Source: Pseudomonas laurylsulfatiphila
Lineage (GTDB): Bacteria; Pseudomonadota; Gammaproteobacteria; Pseudomonadales; Pseudomonadaceae
Reading direction: 5' to 3'
Length of the DNA stretch: 64,000 bases
NCBI RefSeq assembly: GCF_002934665.1
Contig: NZ_NIRS01000007.1
Location: 186,001-250,000 of the forward strand
This document shows positions 53,850 to 61,825 of the stretch, in pieces. Numbering within the stretch: position 1 is the stretch's first letter; each line of letters begins with the position of its first letter. The position numbers and the translations under genes were made by a program. Under the pieces are notes generated by a model. It ran no database searches. It was not told the origin of the DNA and saw only the letters and a list, made by a program, of their open reading frames with translations.

Positions 53850-54605
53850 TCATCGGGCAGGAATCCCCCGCGCCTCGGCACCCCGCTCACGCACCCAGAA
53901 CAACGTAGCCCCGGCCACTGCCGCCGGCATCATCAGGATGTTGACCACCGGAATCAGCAACACCAGATAAACAATCCCGCCAAAACTCATGCTCTGCCAG
54001 CGCTTCTCGCGCAGCCAGCCAAGCATTTCGTTCCAGCCCAGCTTGTGGTTGTCCGCCGGGTAGTCGATGTACTGGATCGCCATCATCCACACCCCGAACA
54101 ATAGCCATAGTGGCGCGGCGATGATGTTCACCACCGGGATGAACGAGAGGATGAACAGCCCGATCGCCCGCGGCAGGAAGTAGCCGAGCTTGCGCATTTC
54201 CCGGGCCAGGGTGCGCGGGATCATCGCAATCAGTTCGCCCCAGCTGAAGGCCGGAAAATCATCGGTGCCGCGCACAACCACTTCGACTTTTTCCGCGAGG
54301 AAGCCGTTGAATGGCGCGGCAATGACGTTGGCGAGCATGGTGAAGGTGAAGAACACCATCAGCACGACGAGCACCACGAACAGCGGCCAGAGGATGTAGC
54401 TGAGAAAACTCAGCCAGTCGGGCAGGGACGGCATCAGCGTGTCGACCCACAGGCTGAATTGATGGCCGGCCAGGTAGATCAATCCGACGAACAGCACCAG
54501 GTTGATCGCCAGCGGCAACAACACAAACAAACGCAGGCTGGGGCTCAGCACCAGCTTGAGGCCTTCACGCAGGTATTGCGGGCCGGACAGAACAGGGGCG
54601 GGCAT
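53850..54605 (-). CDS. cysZ: Sulfate transporter CysZ
   Basis: 251-residue inner-membrane protein, EI24/CysZ family, supplying sulfate for cysteine synthesis. Membrane regions lie about 24-48, 67-95, 145-180 and 205-240. Typical segments are GPQYLREGLKLVLSPSLRLF, TMLANVIAAPFNGFLAEKVE and IQYIDYPADNHKLGW. It is divergent from trxB. Not in an operon with cysDNC, which lies 11 kb away. Confidence 0.92.
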   Translation of the reverse strand: MPAPVLSGPQYLREGLKLVLSPSLRLFVLLPLAINLVLFVGLIYLAGHQFSLWVDTLMPSLPDWLSFLSYILWPLFVVLVVLMVFFTFTMLANVIAAPFNGFLAEKVEVVVRGTDDFPAFSWGELIAMIPRTLAREMRKLGYFLPRAIGLFILSFIPVVNIIAAPLWLLFGVWMMAIQYIDYPADNHKLGWNEMLGWLREKRWQSMSFGGIVYLVLLIPVVNILMMPAAVAGATLFWVRERGAEARGIPAR

Positions 54606-54920
54606 AAGGTGCTCCGGGCAGAGGGAAAACGCGCCGACCTTACCGGCTTTGCTTCACAGGCGAAAGCGCGGTGGCGGTATCGACATTCACTGTAACAAAG
54701 ACGTCGATGTCGTCGGGCAGATTGCATAGAGACCACCTATGAGCTGGATTGTTAATCCGTATTTCCTTAATCTTCGCCCCCTCGATACGCTGCACCCAAT
54801 CTTTTTACAGGACGGTCGGGTTCAAGCCTTCCCCAAGTGCTTTCAACCGTTCTTTTTTATTCCAGCCGGCAATCCGGCGTTCCGCGCCAGGTGTTCCGGG
54901 CCGGTCAACAGGAGCAGGTC
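54606..54920. other. Divergent intergenic region cysZ/trxB
   Basis: 315 bases between divergent starts. It must contain both promoters. A short open frame at 54739-54948 (plus strand) runs into trxB and shows no coding signature. CAGGAGCAGGTC just before the trxB ATG supplies its ribosome binding site. No further element is recognised. Confidence 0.5.
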
Positions 54921-55877
54921 ATGTCTGAAGTCCGTCATTCGCGAGTGATTATTCTCGGTTCCGGCCCTGCCGGTTACAGCGCCGCGGTCTATGCCGCCCG
55001 TGCCAACCTCAAGCCGCTGCTGATCACCGGCATGCAAGCCGGCGGTCAACTGACCACCACCACCGAAGTCGACAACTGGCCGGGCGACGTCCACGGCCTG
55101 ACCGGCCCGGCGCTGATGGAGCGGATGCGCGAGCACGCCGAACGTTTTGAAACCGAGATCGTTTTCGATCACATCAATGCCGTCGACTTCGCTGCCAAGC
55201 CATACACCCTGACTGGCGACAGCGCGACCTACACCTGCGACGCCCTGATCATCGCCACCGGCGCCAGTGCTCGTTACCTGGGCCTGCCGTCCGAAGAAGC
55301 GTTCATGGGCAAAGGCGTCTCCGCCTGCGCAACCTGCGACGGTTTCTTCTATCGCAACAAGCCGGTTGCCGTGGTCGGCGGTGGCAACACCGCTGTCGAA
55401 GAAGCCCTGTACCTGGCCAACATCGCCAGCAAAGTCACCCTGATCCACCGTCGCGAAACCTTCCGCGCCGAGAAGATCCTGATCGACAAGCTGAACGCCC
55501 GTGTTGCCGAAGGCAAGATCGAGCTCAAGCTGAACGCGACCCTGGACGAAGTGCTGGGCGACAACATGGGCGTGACCGGTGCCCGCCTGAAGAACAACGA
55601 CGGCAGCTTCGACGAAGTGAAAGTCGACGGCGTGTTCATCGCCATCGGCCACACCCCGAACACTGCGCTGTTCGAAGGCCAGCTGACGTTGAAAGACGGT
55701 TACCTGGTTGTGCAGGGCGGCCGTGACGGCAACGCCACCGCCACCAACCTCGAAGGCATCTTCGCCGCCGGTGACGTGGCCGACCACGTGTACCGCCAGG
55801 CCATCACCTCGGCTGGCGCCGGTTGCATGGCGGCACTGGATGCCGAGCGTTACCTCGACAATCTGCAGAACGCTTGA
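54921..55877 (+). CDS. trxB: Thioredoxin reductase
   Basis: NADPH:thioredoxin oxidoreductase, 318 residues. FAD-binding GSGPAGYSAAVYAARANL lies at the N-terminus, the redox pair is Cys136/Cys139 in SACATCDGFF, and the NADPH motif is VVGGGNTAVEEALYL. The C-terminal FAD segment is FAAGDVADHVYRQAI. The start at 54921 (MSEVRHSRV) follows GGAG; the longer frame to 54837 is not supported. A terminator follows directly. Confidence 0.97.
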   Translation: MSEVRHSRVIILGSGPAGYSAAVYAARANLKPLLITGMQAGGQLTTTTEVDNWPGDVHGLTGPALMERMREHAERFETEIVFDHINAVDFAAKPYTLTGDSATYTCDALIIATGASARYLGLPSEEAFMGKGVSACATCDGFFYRNKPVAVVGGGNTAVEEALYLANIASKVTLIHRRETFRAEKILIDKLNARVAEGKIELKLNATLDEVLGDNMGVTGARLKNNDGSFDEVKVDGVFIAIGHTPNTALFEGQLTLKDGYLVVQGGRDGNATATNLEGIFAAGDVADHVYRQAITSAGAGCMAALDAERYLDNLQNA

Positions 55878-55894
55878 TTCTGCTTTCGTCGAAA

Positions 55895-55922
55895 TGAAAA
55901 AACCGGCTTCGGCCGGTTTTTT
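55895..55922 (+). terminator. Terminator after trxB
   Basis: AAAAAACCGGC, TTCG loop, GCCGGTTTTTT. A perfect stem with a stable tetraloop, active in both directions. Confidence 0.95.
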
Positions 55923-55947
55923 ATGGTGAAGAACAATGCACTCAACT

Positions 55948-56035
55948 CTGTAGGAGCTGCCGAAGGCTGCGATCTTTTGATCTTGTTTGTAAAAATCAAA
56001 ATCAAAAGATCGCAGCCTTCGGCAGCTCCTACAGG
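55948..56035. repeat. REP pair (GTAGGAGCTGCCGAAGGCTGCGATC type)
   Basis: CTGTAGGAGCTGCCGAAGGC, CTGCGATCTTTTGAT, then the mirror ATCAAAAGATCGCAGCC and TTCGGCAGCTCCTACAG. Same class as 16136 and 22186. It ends four bases before the aminotransferase stop codon. Confidence 0.9.
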
Positions 56036-56039
56036 GGCT

Positions 56040-57296
56040 TTATGCTTGAGTCAGTTTTGCAAGGCAGGCTTCAAGAATATCCAGCCCTTCTTCCAGCACC
56101 GCAGCCTCGATGGTCAACGGCGCCAGCAAGCGAATGATGTGCCGCGATTTGCCACTGGGCATCAGCAGCAGACCCGCGTCCCGGGCCAGCGCCAGCAGTT
56201 GGGTCAATTGTGCCGGTGCGGGCGAGCCATCGGCGTTGATCAGCTCGATGCCGCGCATCGCACCGACGCCGGTCAGACGGCCCAGATACGGCGTCAGGTT
56301 GTTCAAGCGCCAGGTCTCATAGCGGCCGACAATCGCTTCTTCCTGTTGTGTGCCCCAGGCGTGCAGGTTGGCATCGGTCATTTCATCCAGCGTCGCCAGC
56401 GCGGCGGCGCAGGCGATGGGATTGCCCGAGTAAGTGCCACCCAGTCCGCCCTTGGGCAGGTTATCCAGCAGCGATTTGCGCCCGACCACCGCCCCCAGCG
56501 GCACGCCGCCGGCGATACTTTTGCCGAGCAGGATCAGATCCGGCTCGATGCCCAGCCGTGAGAACGCGAAGCGCTGGCCGGTGCGGCCGAAACCGGACTG
56601 GATTTCATCGGCGATCAGCACAATGCCCTTGTCGTCGCAGAACTTGCGCAGGGCCTGGGCGAACTCGACGTCCATGGTCAGGAATCCCGCTTCGCCCTGC
56701 ACCGGTTCAACGATAAAGCAGGCGACGTCTTCGACATCGATCTCGACGCTGAACAGGCGCTCCATGGCTTTGAGGGCTTCGGCGCAGGTCACGCCATTGT
56801 CCGGACCGGGAAAGGGCAGGTGATACACCGGCCCCGGCAGCACGCCGATCTTCTGTTTGTAGGGCGCCACTTTGCCATTGAGGTTGAGGGTGGCCAGTGT
56901 GCGGCCGTGGAAAGCCCCGTCGAAGGCGACGACCGCACTGCGACCTGTGGCGCCACGGACGATCTTCAAGGCGTTTTCCGCCGCTTCCGCGCCGCTGTTG
57001 GTGAGCATGCCGCTGACCGGGTAACCCACCGGCATGAACGCACTGAGGCGATCCATCAGTTCAAGGTAAGGCACATGGGGCGCCGCGTTGAACGCATAGT
57101 GGGTCAGTCGGGTGGCTTGTTCGCGAATGGCCTCGACGATGCGCGGATGGCAATGGCCGAGGTTCAACACGCCGATGCCGCCGACAAAGTCGATGTAGCG
57201 TTTGCCATCGGTGTCCCAGACCTCGGCATTCTTGCCGTGGCTGAGCGTGACAGGGTGAACGATGTTGATCGACTGGCTGATGGTTTCGCTGCGCAT
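56040..57296 (-). CDS. Class III aminotransferase (4-aminobutyrate / 2-aminoadipate type)
   Basis: 418-residue PLP enzyme of the omega-aminotransferase group. The PLP lysine is Lys259 in ILLGKSIAGGVPLGA, with IADEIQSGFGRTG (Asp230) and NSGAEAAENALKIVR for the phosphate. Both GABA transaminases and the 2-aminoadipate transaminase of D-lysine catabolism in P. putida have this length and motif set, so the substrate is not settled. No gabD or lysine genes are adjacent. Confidence 0.88.
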   Translation of the reverse strand: MRSETISQSINIVHPVTLSHGKNAEVWDTDGKRYIDFVGGIGVLNLGHCHPRIVEAIREQATRLTHYAFNAAPHVPYLELMDRLSAFMPVGYPVSGMLTNSGAEAAENALKIVRGATGRSAVVAFDGAFHGRTLATLNLNGKVAPYKQKIGVLPGPVYHLPFPGPDNGVTCAEALKAMERLFSVEIDVEDVACFIVEPVQGEAGFLTMDVEFAQALRKFCDDKGIVLIADEIQSGFGRTGQRFAFSRLGIEPDLILLGKSIAGGVPLGAVVGRKSLLDNLPKGGLGGTYSGNPIACAAALATLDEMTDANLHAWGTQQEEAIVGRYETWRLNNLTPYLGRLTGVGAMRGIELINADGSPAPAQLTQLLALARDAGLLLMPSGKSRHIIRLLAPLTIEAAVLEEGLDILEACLAKLTQA

Positions 57297-57436
57297 GAAT
57301 GACCGGCTCGGAAGAAGGAGGACTTCTTTTTATCTAAGCCGTGAGCGGTGCTGCGGGGCAAACGAAATAAAGTTGCCGGGTCAATCTTAAAAGTCGGGTT
57401 GTGCTTGTGATCAATTCCGCGCCATGAACGCAAAAC

Positions 57437-57538
57437 CTGTAGGAGCGAGCTTGCTCGCGATGGTGGTGAACGATGACGCTGGGAGCCTGACACCCCGTGG
57501 CGTTCTTCAGTCCATCGCGAGCGGGCTCGCTCCTACAA
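57437..57538. repeat. REPIN (GTAGGAGCGAGCTTGCTCGCGA type)
   Basis: CTGTAGGAGCGAGCTTGCTC at the left and ATCGCGAGCGGGCTCGCTCC at the right, followed by TACA. The centre carries CTGACACCCCGTGGCGTTCT, resembling the units at 39706 and 50179. It ends seven bases before the HopJ-family stop. Confidence 0.9.
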
Positions 57539-57544
57539 ATCAAA

Positions 57545-57883
57545 TCAGCGGCGTGTCAGCGGCTGTTGGGCGAACTTCACACCCGCCAGGCCGTGGGCAA
57601 TCAGCGCACGGATGTTGCCGTGGTCGCTGCCTTCTGGCGTTGCCAGCACCGAGCGGTAATGCTCGCCGAACGCCAGCAGGGCTTCCTCATCGCTCAAGCC
57701 TTCGAGCAGCGCCAGACCCAGGGTCTTGCATGAGCCTTCGTTCTGCCCGACCGCGTTTTCCACGCCGCCATTGATGAAGGCCTGGGGCTGGTAGTCGTAA
57801 CCGCCAGCAATGAACGCCAGGGTATCGGCGAAGGCGTGTTCGCCGCTGTTGAGGCTGGCGCGCAGGGTGTTCAAATCACTCAT
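57545..57883 (-). CDS. HopJ-family protein (named type III effector family)
   Basis: 112-residue protein of the HopJ family, first named from P. syringae. It has the typical start MSDLNTLRASLNSGEHAFAD, then FINGGVENAVGQNEGSCKTL and FGEHYRSVLATPEGSDHGNI. The family is widespread in non-pathogens and on chromosomes without secretion systems, so a housekeeping role is more likely than effector function. It overlaps the DUF1244 gene by eight bases, so the two are co-translated. Confidence 0.9.
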   Translation of the reverse strand: MSDLNTLRASLNSGEHAFADTLAFIAGGYDYQPQAFINGGVENAVGQNEGSCKTLGLALLEGLSDEEALLAFGEHYRSVLATPEGSDHGNIRALIAHGLAGVKFAQQPLTRR

Positions 57884-58172
57884 TGGGTTTTCCTTTGGCG
57901 AACGCCGCCTGTTGTTCGGCGCTGGCTTCTTGCTGATATTGGGCTTTCCATTCGGCGTACGGCATGCCGTAAACCACTTCGCGGGCTTCGTCGAGGCTGA
58001 CGTCGATCTGGCGCTCGTCGGCCGCCGCCTTGTACCACTTGGACAGGCAGTTGCGGCAGAAGCCCGAGAGGTTCATCAGGTCGATGTTCTGCACATCCTT
58101 GCGGCTGTCCAGGTGGGCCACCAGCCGACGAAAGGCGGCGGCTTCGAGTTCCAGGCGTTGTTGATCGGTCAT
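57876..58172 (-). CDS. DUF1244 family protein
   Basis: 98-residue conserved protein of unknown function. The core is AAAFRRLVAHLDSRKDVQNI followed by LMNLSGFCRNCLSKWYKAA, with a CxxC pair, and MPYAEWKAQYQ near the C-terminus. Its stop lies inside the start of the HopJ gene. The start at 58172 (MTDQQRLELE) is chosen since the upstream extension enters a repeat-rich spacer. Confidence 0.9.
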   Translation of the reverse strand: MTDQQRLELEAAAFRRLVAHLDSRKDVQNIDLMNLSGFCRNCLSKWYKAAADERQIDVSLDEAREVVYGMPYAEWKAQYQQEASAEQQAAFAKGKPNE

Positions 58173-58200
58173 GGGGGTCTCTGCGAGACAGCTTTGAGCG

Positions 58201-58270
58201 ACAAGCTTCAAGCTGCAAGAATTGGATTGCGGTGGCTTCTAGCTTACCGCTTGAAGCTTGAATCTTGAAG
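58201..58270. repeat. Imperfect CAAGCTTCAAG inverted repeat
   Basis: ACAAGCTTCAAGCTGCAAG is mirrored by CGCTTGAAGCTTGAATCTTGAAGCT. This AAGCTTCAAGCT-type element is unlike the GTAGGAGC REPs and sits in the spacer between folX and the DUF1244 gene. Confidence 0.6.
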
Positions 58271-58271
58271 C

Positions 58272-58643
58272 TCAGCGGCTTGCTGCGAGTGTTATCGACA
58301 CCGACTCGGCGAATCGCAGCGCGTGGGGCTTGTCGACCTCGACTTCGGCGTAGAGCACCGATGCGTTGGCCATCACCAGGTCGAGAATTTCCTGGGTCAG
58401 GCGTTCGAGCAGCGCAAAGCGGTTGCCTTCCACGTGGGCGATGATCGCCTTGGTGATCGTGCGGTAGTTCAGCGCGTGATCGATGTCGTTGTCACGTACC
58501 GCTTCCTGGGCCGCGTACAGAATGGTGAGGTTGATCAGCACATCTTGCTTGTTGAGGATTTCATCCTCATTGATGCCGATAAAGGTACGCAGGCACAGGT
58601 CTTTGACCCGGATACGTGCCATGCCTGGCTGAAGTTGTGGCAT
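58272..58643 (-). CDS. folX: Dihydroneopterin triphosphate 2'-epimerase FolX
   Basis: 123-residue epimerase turning dihydroneopterin triphosphate into dihydromonapterin triphosphate. It starts MPQLQPGMARIRVKDLCLRT and has the FolB/FolX fold with GINEDEILNKQDVLINLTI and the active Lys in EVDKPHALRFAESV. It lies two bases downstream of folE. With FolM it makes tetrahydromonapterin, the cofactor of phenylalanine hydroxylase in pseudomonads. Confidence 0.93.
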   Translation of the reverse strand: MPQLQPGMARIRVKDLCLRTFIGINEDEILNKQDVLINLTILYAAQEAVRDNDIDHALNYRTITKAIIAHVEGNRFALLERLTQEILDLVMANASVLYAEVEVDKPHALRFAESVSITLAASR

Positions 58644-58645
58644 TG

Positions 58646-59206
58646 CTACTTGCTCCGTCCAATCAATTGCAGGAACTCCTGGCGGGTGTTGCTCGACTCG
58701 CGGAAGGCGCCGAGCATCACGGAGGTGTTCATGGTCGAATTCTGTTTCTCGACGCCGCGCATCATCATGCACATGTGCTGCGCTTCGATGACCACTGCGA
58801 CGCCTGCCGCACCGGTCACCTGTTGCACGGCATCGGCGATTTGCCGGGTGAGGTTTTCCTGGATTTGCAGGCGCCGGGCGAACATGTCCACCAGCCGCGC
58901 AATCTTCGACAGCCCCAGCACCTTGCCGGTTGGAATATAAGCCACATGCGCCTTGCCGATGAAGGGCAGCATGTGGTGTTCGCAAAGCGAATACAGCTCG
59001 ATGTTGTCGACGATCACCATTTCATCGTTGTCGGAAGCGAACAGCGCGCCATTGACGATCTCTTCGACACTTTGTTCGTAACCATGGCAAAGGTACTGCA
59101 TGGCTTTGGCTGCGCGCACCGGGGTGTCGAGCAGGCCTTCGCGGTCTGGATTCTCACCGAGGCCGATGAGGATCTCTCGATAATTCTGGGGCAGGGATAA
59201 CGTCAT
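58646..59206 (-). CDS. folE: GTP cyclohydrolase I
   Basis: 186-residue enzyme opening pterin synthesis from GTP. Zinc ligands Cys75 and His78 lie in YSLCEHHMLPF, and VEKQNSTMNTS is near the C-terminus. The central segment GLSKIARLVDMFARRLQIQE is diagnostic of type IA. It is between folM and folX, so it is dedicated to monapterin; a second folE copy may exist elsewhere. Confidence 0.96.
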   Translation of the reverse strand: MTLSLPQNYREILIGLGENPDREGLLDTPVRAAKAMQYLCHGYEQSVEEIVNGALFASDNDEMVIVDNIELYSLCEHHMLPFIGKAHVAYIPTGKVLGLSKIARLVDMFARRLQIQENLTRQIADAVQQVTGAAGVAVVIEAQHMCMMMRGVEKQNSTMNTSVMLGAFRESSNTRQEFLQLIGRSK

Positions 59207-59226
59207 GGAAAATCCTCGCGGGACAC

Positions 59227-59937
59227 TTATTTGATGTGCCTTCCGCCGTTGACGGTCAGGGTGGTGCCGGTGACATAAGGGTTGTCGAGCAGATAACGCA
59301 GGCTCTGGTAGATCACTTCGCAGCCGGGTTCGATGCCCAGCGCGGACTTGGCCAGTGCCTTGGCGCGGTAGGCCGGGTCGTCTTCAGGGTTGAACAGTAG
59401 CAGGGCCGGCGCAATCCCGTTGACCTTGATGTCCGGTGCGTACCTGGCGGCGAAGGACAGGGTCAGGCTGTCGAGTCCGGCTTTGCTGGCGCAATAGCCA
59501 ATGTGCTTGCTGCTGCCCTTGCGGGTCACGTCATCGCTGATGTGCACGATGTCTGCGGGGCTTGAGCGTTGCAGCAGGTCGGCGCAATGCAGGTTGATCA
59601 GGTAGGGCGCCAGCATGTGCACGCTGAACATGCGGGTGAATGCGGCGGCGTCAGTGTCCGGTGTTTCGGCCAGCCATTCGGAGGCGTTGTGGACAATCGC
59701 CCGCAAACAGTCGGTGTGGGTTTTCAGTTCACTGATGAAGGCGAGGATCCCGGCCTCGCTGGCGAAGTCCGCGAACACGGCGGTGGCCCCCAGGTCGCGC
59801 AGGGCTTGTACGCCGGGCCGCTCGCTGCGGTAGCTGAAAATCACGCGATGGCCGTCTTCCAGCAATCGCCGGGCGCAGTGCAGGCCGACACGCTGGCCGG
59901 CGCCGGTAATCAGGATAGGGGCTGCGGAAGAAGTCAT
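59227..59937 (-). CDS. folM: Dihydromonapterin reductase FolM
   Basis: 236-residue short-chain dehydrogenase reducing dihydromonapterin (and dihydrofolate weakly). It has the NADPH motif ITGAGQRVGLHCARRLLEDG, the catalytic YCASKAGLD (Tyr-x3-Lys), and a C-terminal YVTGTTLTVNGGRHIK. The start at 59937 (MTSSAAPILIT) gives the usual length. It is upstream of folE by 20 bases, so folM-folE-folX form one minus-strand unit. Confidence 0.93.
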   Translation of the reverse strand: MTSSAAPILITGAGQRVGLHCARRLLEDGHRVIFSYRSERPGVQALRDLGATAVFADFASEAGILAFISELKTHTDCLRAIVHNASEWLAETPDTDAAAFTRMFSVHMLAPYLINLHCADLLQRSSPADIVHISDDVTRKGSSKHIGYCASKAGLDSLTLSFAARYAPDIKVNGIAPALLLFNPEDDPAYRAKALAKSALGIEPGCEVIYQSLRYLLDNPYVTGTTLTVNGGRHIK

Positions 59938-59999
59938 GAACGGCTCGCGTCGCGGTGAGAGCAAAACTATACCAGCGACGAGCCGTGCTATGCCCTGAA

Positions 60000-60069
60000 A
60001 AGATCGCAGCCTGCGGCAGCTCCTACAAGGGCGCGTTAGCGTCCCGCTTTTGTAGGAGCTTGCGACCTT
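60000..60069. repeat. REP unit, imperfect (GATCGCAGCCTGCGGCAGCTCCTAC type)
   Basis: AAGATCGCAGCCTGCGGCAG with CTCCTACAAGG faces TTGTAGGAGCTTGCGACCTTT across GCGCGTTAGCGTCCCGC. The right arm has lost the GCAGCC block. It ends at the stop codon of the next gene. Confidence 0.7.
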
Positions 60070-60639
60070 TTAGTGATTTTGAGGGGCTGACTCGGTGGGC
60101 AACGCGCGTGCCGGCGTGTTGTTCAGCCAGGTAGCAAGCAGTCGAGTCGACAAAGGAATGAAGAAATACACCATCAGCGGCGTCAGGCACAGGGTGCTGA
60201 CGAGCACGCGGGGCAGTAGTGTCATCTCGCCCAGCAACGGCCCCAGCACAAAGTTGAACAGCAGCGAGACCGGAAAGAACGCCAGCCAGATCGCCACGGC
60301 CTGTTTCCAGCGCGGCGGGCGTTGGCCGGCGACGCCAAACCAGCCTTCGATACCGCTGACCCGGTGTTCTGTCGGGTGGGCGAACAGGTCGCTGCCGCGT
60401 CCGAGCCAGGCGCTGCGAGAGACGGAATGTTCCCAGACGTGCAGGGTCTGCTCGTCGGCGAAGCGGAAAATGATCTGGAATTCGTCGTCCTCGGGCGGCG
60501 GAGCGAGCACACCGGAGCCGAGGTAGCCGGGAAAGTCGGTGGCCAATTGTTCGCCTTCGCGCAGCCAGGCGATCAGGTCCTGATAACGTCCATTGGCAAC
60601 GCGGCGCGCAACCATCAGCGTGACGGGTGGGGTAGACAT
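60070..60639 (-). CDS. Antibiotic biosynthesis monooxygenase-like membrane protein
   Basis: 189 residues. The N-terminal ~100 residues form an ABM/dimeric alpha-beta barrel (VTLMVARRVANGRYQDLIAW, FQIIFRFADEQTLHVWEHS). The C-terminal half has two membrane helices (about 115-140 and 148-175) with LAFFPVSLLFNFVLGPLLGE and CLTPLMVYFFIPL. This ABM-plus-two-TM layout is common in proteobacteria; the enzymatic role is unknown. It is divergent from the MerR-type regulator. Confidence 0.88.
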   Translation of the reverse strand: MSTPPVTLMVARRVANGRYQDLIAWLREGEQLATDFPGYLGSGVLAPPPEDDEFQIIFRFADEQTLHVWEHSVSRSAWLGRGSDLFAHPTEHRVSGIEGWFGVAGQRPPRWKQAVAIWLAFFPVSLLFNFVLGPLLGEMTLLPRVLVSTLCLTPLMVYFFIPLSTRLLATWLNNTPARALPTESAPQNH

Positions 60640-60794
60640 TGTGTATCTCCATAAGGCATTTGCGTCGCTCCGGATAGGCGCTTCGCCAGGCGCAGCGCCG
60701 GGGTGGTGGGCTGCGACTTGAAACAAGCAAGGATTATTCCTGATTCTGCCCGTGGCGTCTGTGACGTTTATCCGCTCATCCGCAGTTTCGATTT

Positions 60795-60812
60795 TTTACG
60801 GAAACTTTACGG
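60795..60812 (+). promoter_or_regulatory. TTTACGG direct repeat upstream of the MerR-type gene
   Basis: TTTACGG AAAC TTTACGG: two identical 7-mers spaced 11 bases start to start, one helical turn, about 50 bases before the regulator start. It may be an operator for autoregulation or regulation of the divergent gene; no experiment or known consensus was matched. Confidence 0.35.
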
Positions 60813-60862
60813 GGCGGGGGCGTTAGAATAACGCTCGGACGATACAGGGATGTTTCAACAGG

Positions 60863-61822
60863 ATGCCGATACATACAGATGTCGCTTCAGGATCCACGCA
60901 GGTCGTCGCTCTCGAACAGGAAGAGCTCTTCCCCATTCGCGAGGTGGCGCGCCTGACAGGCGTCAACCCGGTCACGCTTCGCGCCTGGGAGCGACGTTAT
61001 GGCCTGATTGTTCCAACACGCACCGATAGCGGGCATCGACTGTATTCGATGTCCGATATTGAGCGTGTCCGTAGCATCCTCGGCTGGATCGAACGCGGTG
61101 TCGCGGTCAGCAGGATCGGCAAGATCCTGGCCAGGAGCGAGCCGCTCCAGGCGTTGTCGCACATTATCCCCAACAGCCTCGTGGAAGCCGATTACGCGCA
61201 GTGGCAGCAGCAGGTTCTTGCGGCGGTCAACGGGTTTGACGACCTTCGGCTGGAGCAGCTTTACGGGCAAATCTTTTCCAGTTATGCCCTTTCGGTGGTG
61301 TTTCAGGACATTCTGATCCCCGTCTGGAAGCAGTTGTTGCAACGCCAGGACCAGTTCGGCGTAACCAGCGAGTGGCTGTTCCTGGATGGTTTTCTGCGTT
61401 CCCGGGTAGTGCAGCGCTTGCTGTTGACGCGCGAGAAACTGCCGCGCCGCGTGGTCATCTGTGCCCTGGATGGTCACTGCCGGGAGCTGGAGCTGTTGGT
61501 TGCCGCCCTGTTCCTGAGTTCCGGGCCATCGGCCATTCGCGTATTGAACATAGGCCAGCCATTCGAGGAACTGGCGCTGATGTGTGAAAGGATCAAGCCC
61601 ATGGCACTGGTGCTGTTTTCCAATCAGGTGCCGAATGCCGAGTTGCCGCGGCGCTTGAATCGCCTGGCCATGGGCCTGGAGTGTCGATTGTTGTTGGCCG
61701 GTGATGCTTCCGACCTGGCCCAGGAAAGCCTGGCCGGGTCATCGATCGGTTGCCTGGGCAATGAAGGGACGGTCATGAGCCAGCGTCTGAAGCAGTTCCT
61801 GGCGGGAAATCTGGATACTTGA
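60863..61822 (+). CDS. MerR-family regulator, LitR-like (PplR type)
   Basis: 319 residues. The N-terminal MerR DNA-binding domain (about 22-90) has FPIREVARLTGVNPVTLRAW, ERRYGLIVPTR and SGHRLYSMSDIERV. The C-terminal half resembles a cobalamin-binding B12-domain fold (LDGFLRSRVVQRLLL, VICALDGHCRELELLVAALF) but lacks the DxHxxG cobalamin motif, as in the class II LitR/PplR regulators of P. putida that work with LOV photoreceptors. A LOV gene lies 1.1 kb downstream and folE nearby, matching that light-response group. This assignment is from memory of the family, not a search. Confidence 0.8.
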   Translation: MPIHTDVASGSTQVVALEQEELFPIREVARLTGVNPVTLRAWERRYGLIVPTRTDSGHRLYSMSDIERVRSILGWIERGVAVSRIGKILARSEPLQALSHIIPNSLVEADYAQWQQQVLAAVNGFDDLRLEQLYGQIFSSYALSVVFQDILIPVWKQLLQRQDQFGVTSEWLFLDGFLRSRVVQRLLLTREKLPRRVVICALDGHCRELELLVAALFLSSGPSAIRVLNIGQPFEELALMCERIKPMALVLFSNQVPNAELPRRLNRLAMGLECRLLLAGDASDLAQESLAGSSIGCLGNEGTVMSQRLKQFLAGNLDT

Positions 61823-61825
61823 AGT

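Noticed and set aside
54739..54948. 69-codon frame before trxB
   Set aside because: It runs into trxB in another frame, lacks a ribosome binding site and has no conserved look.
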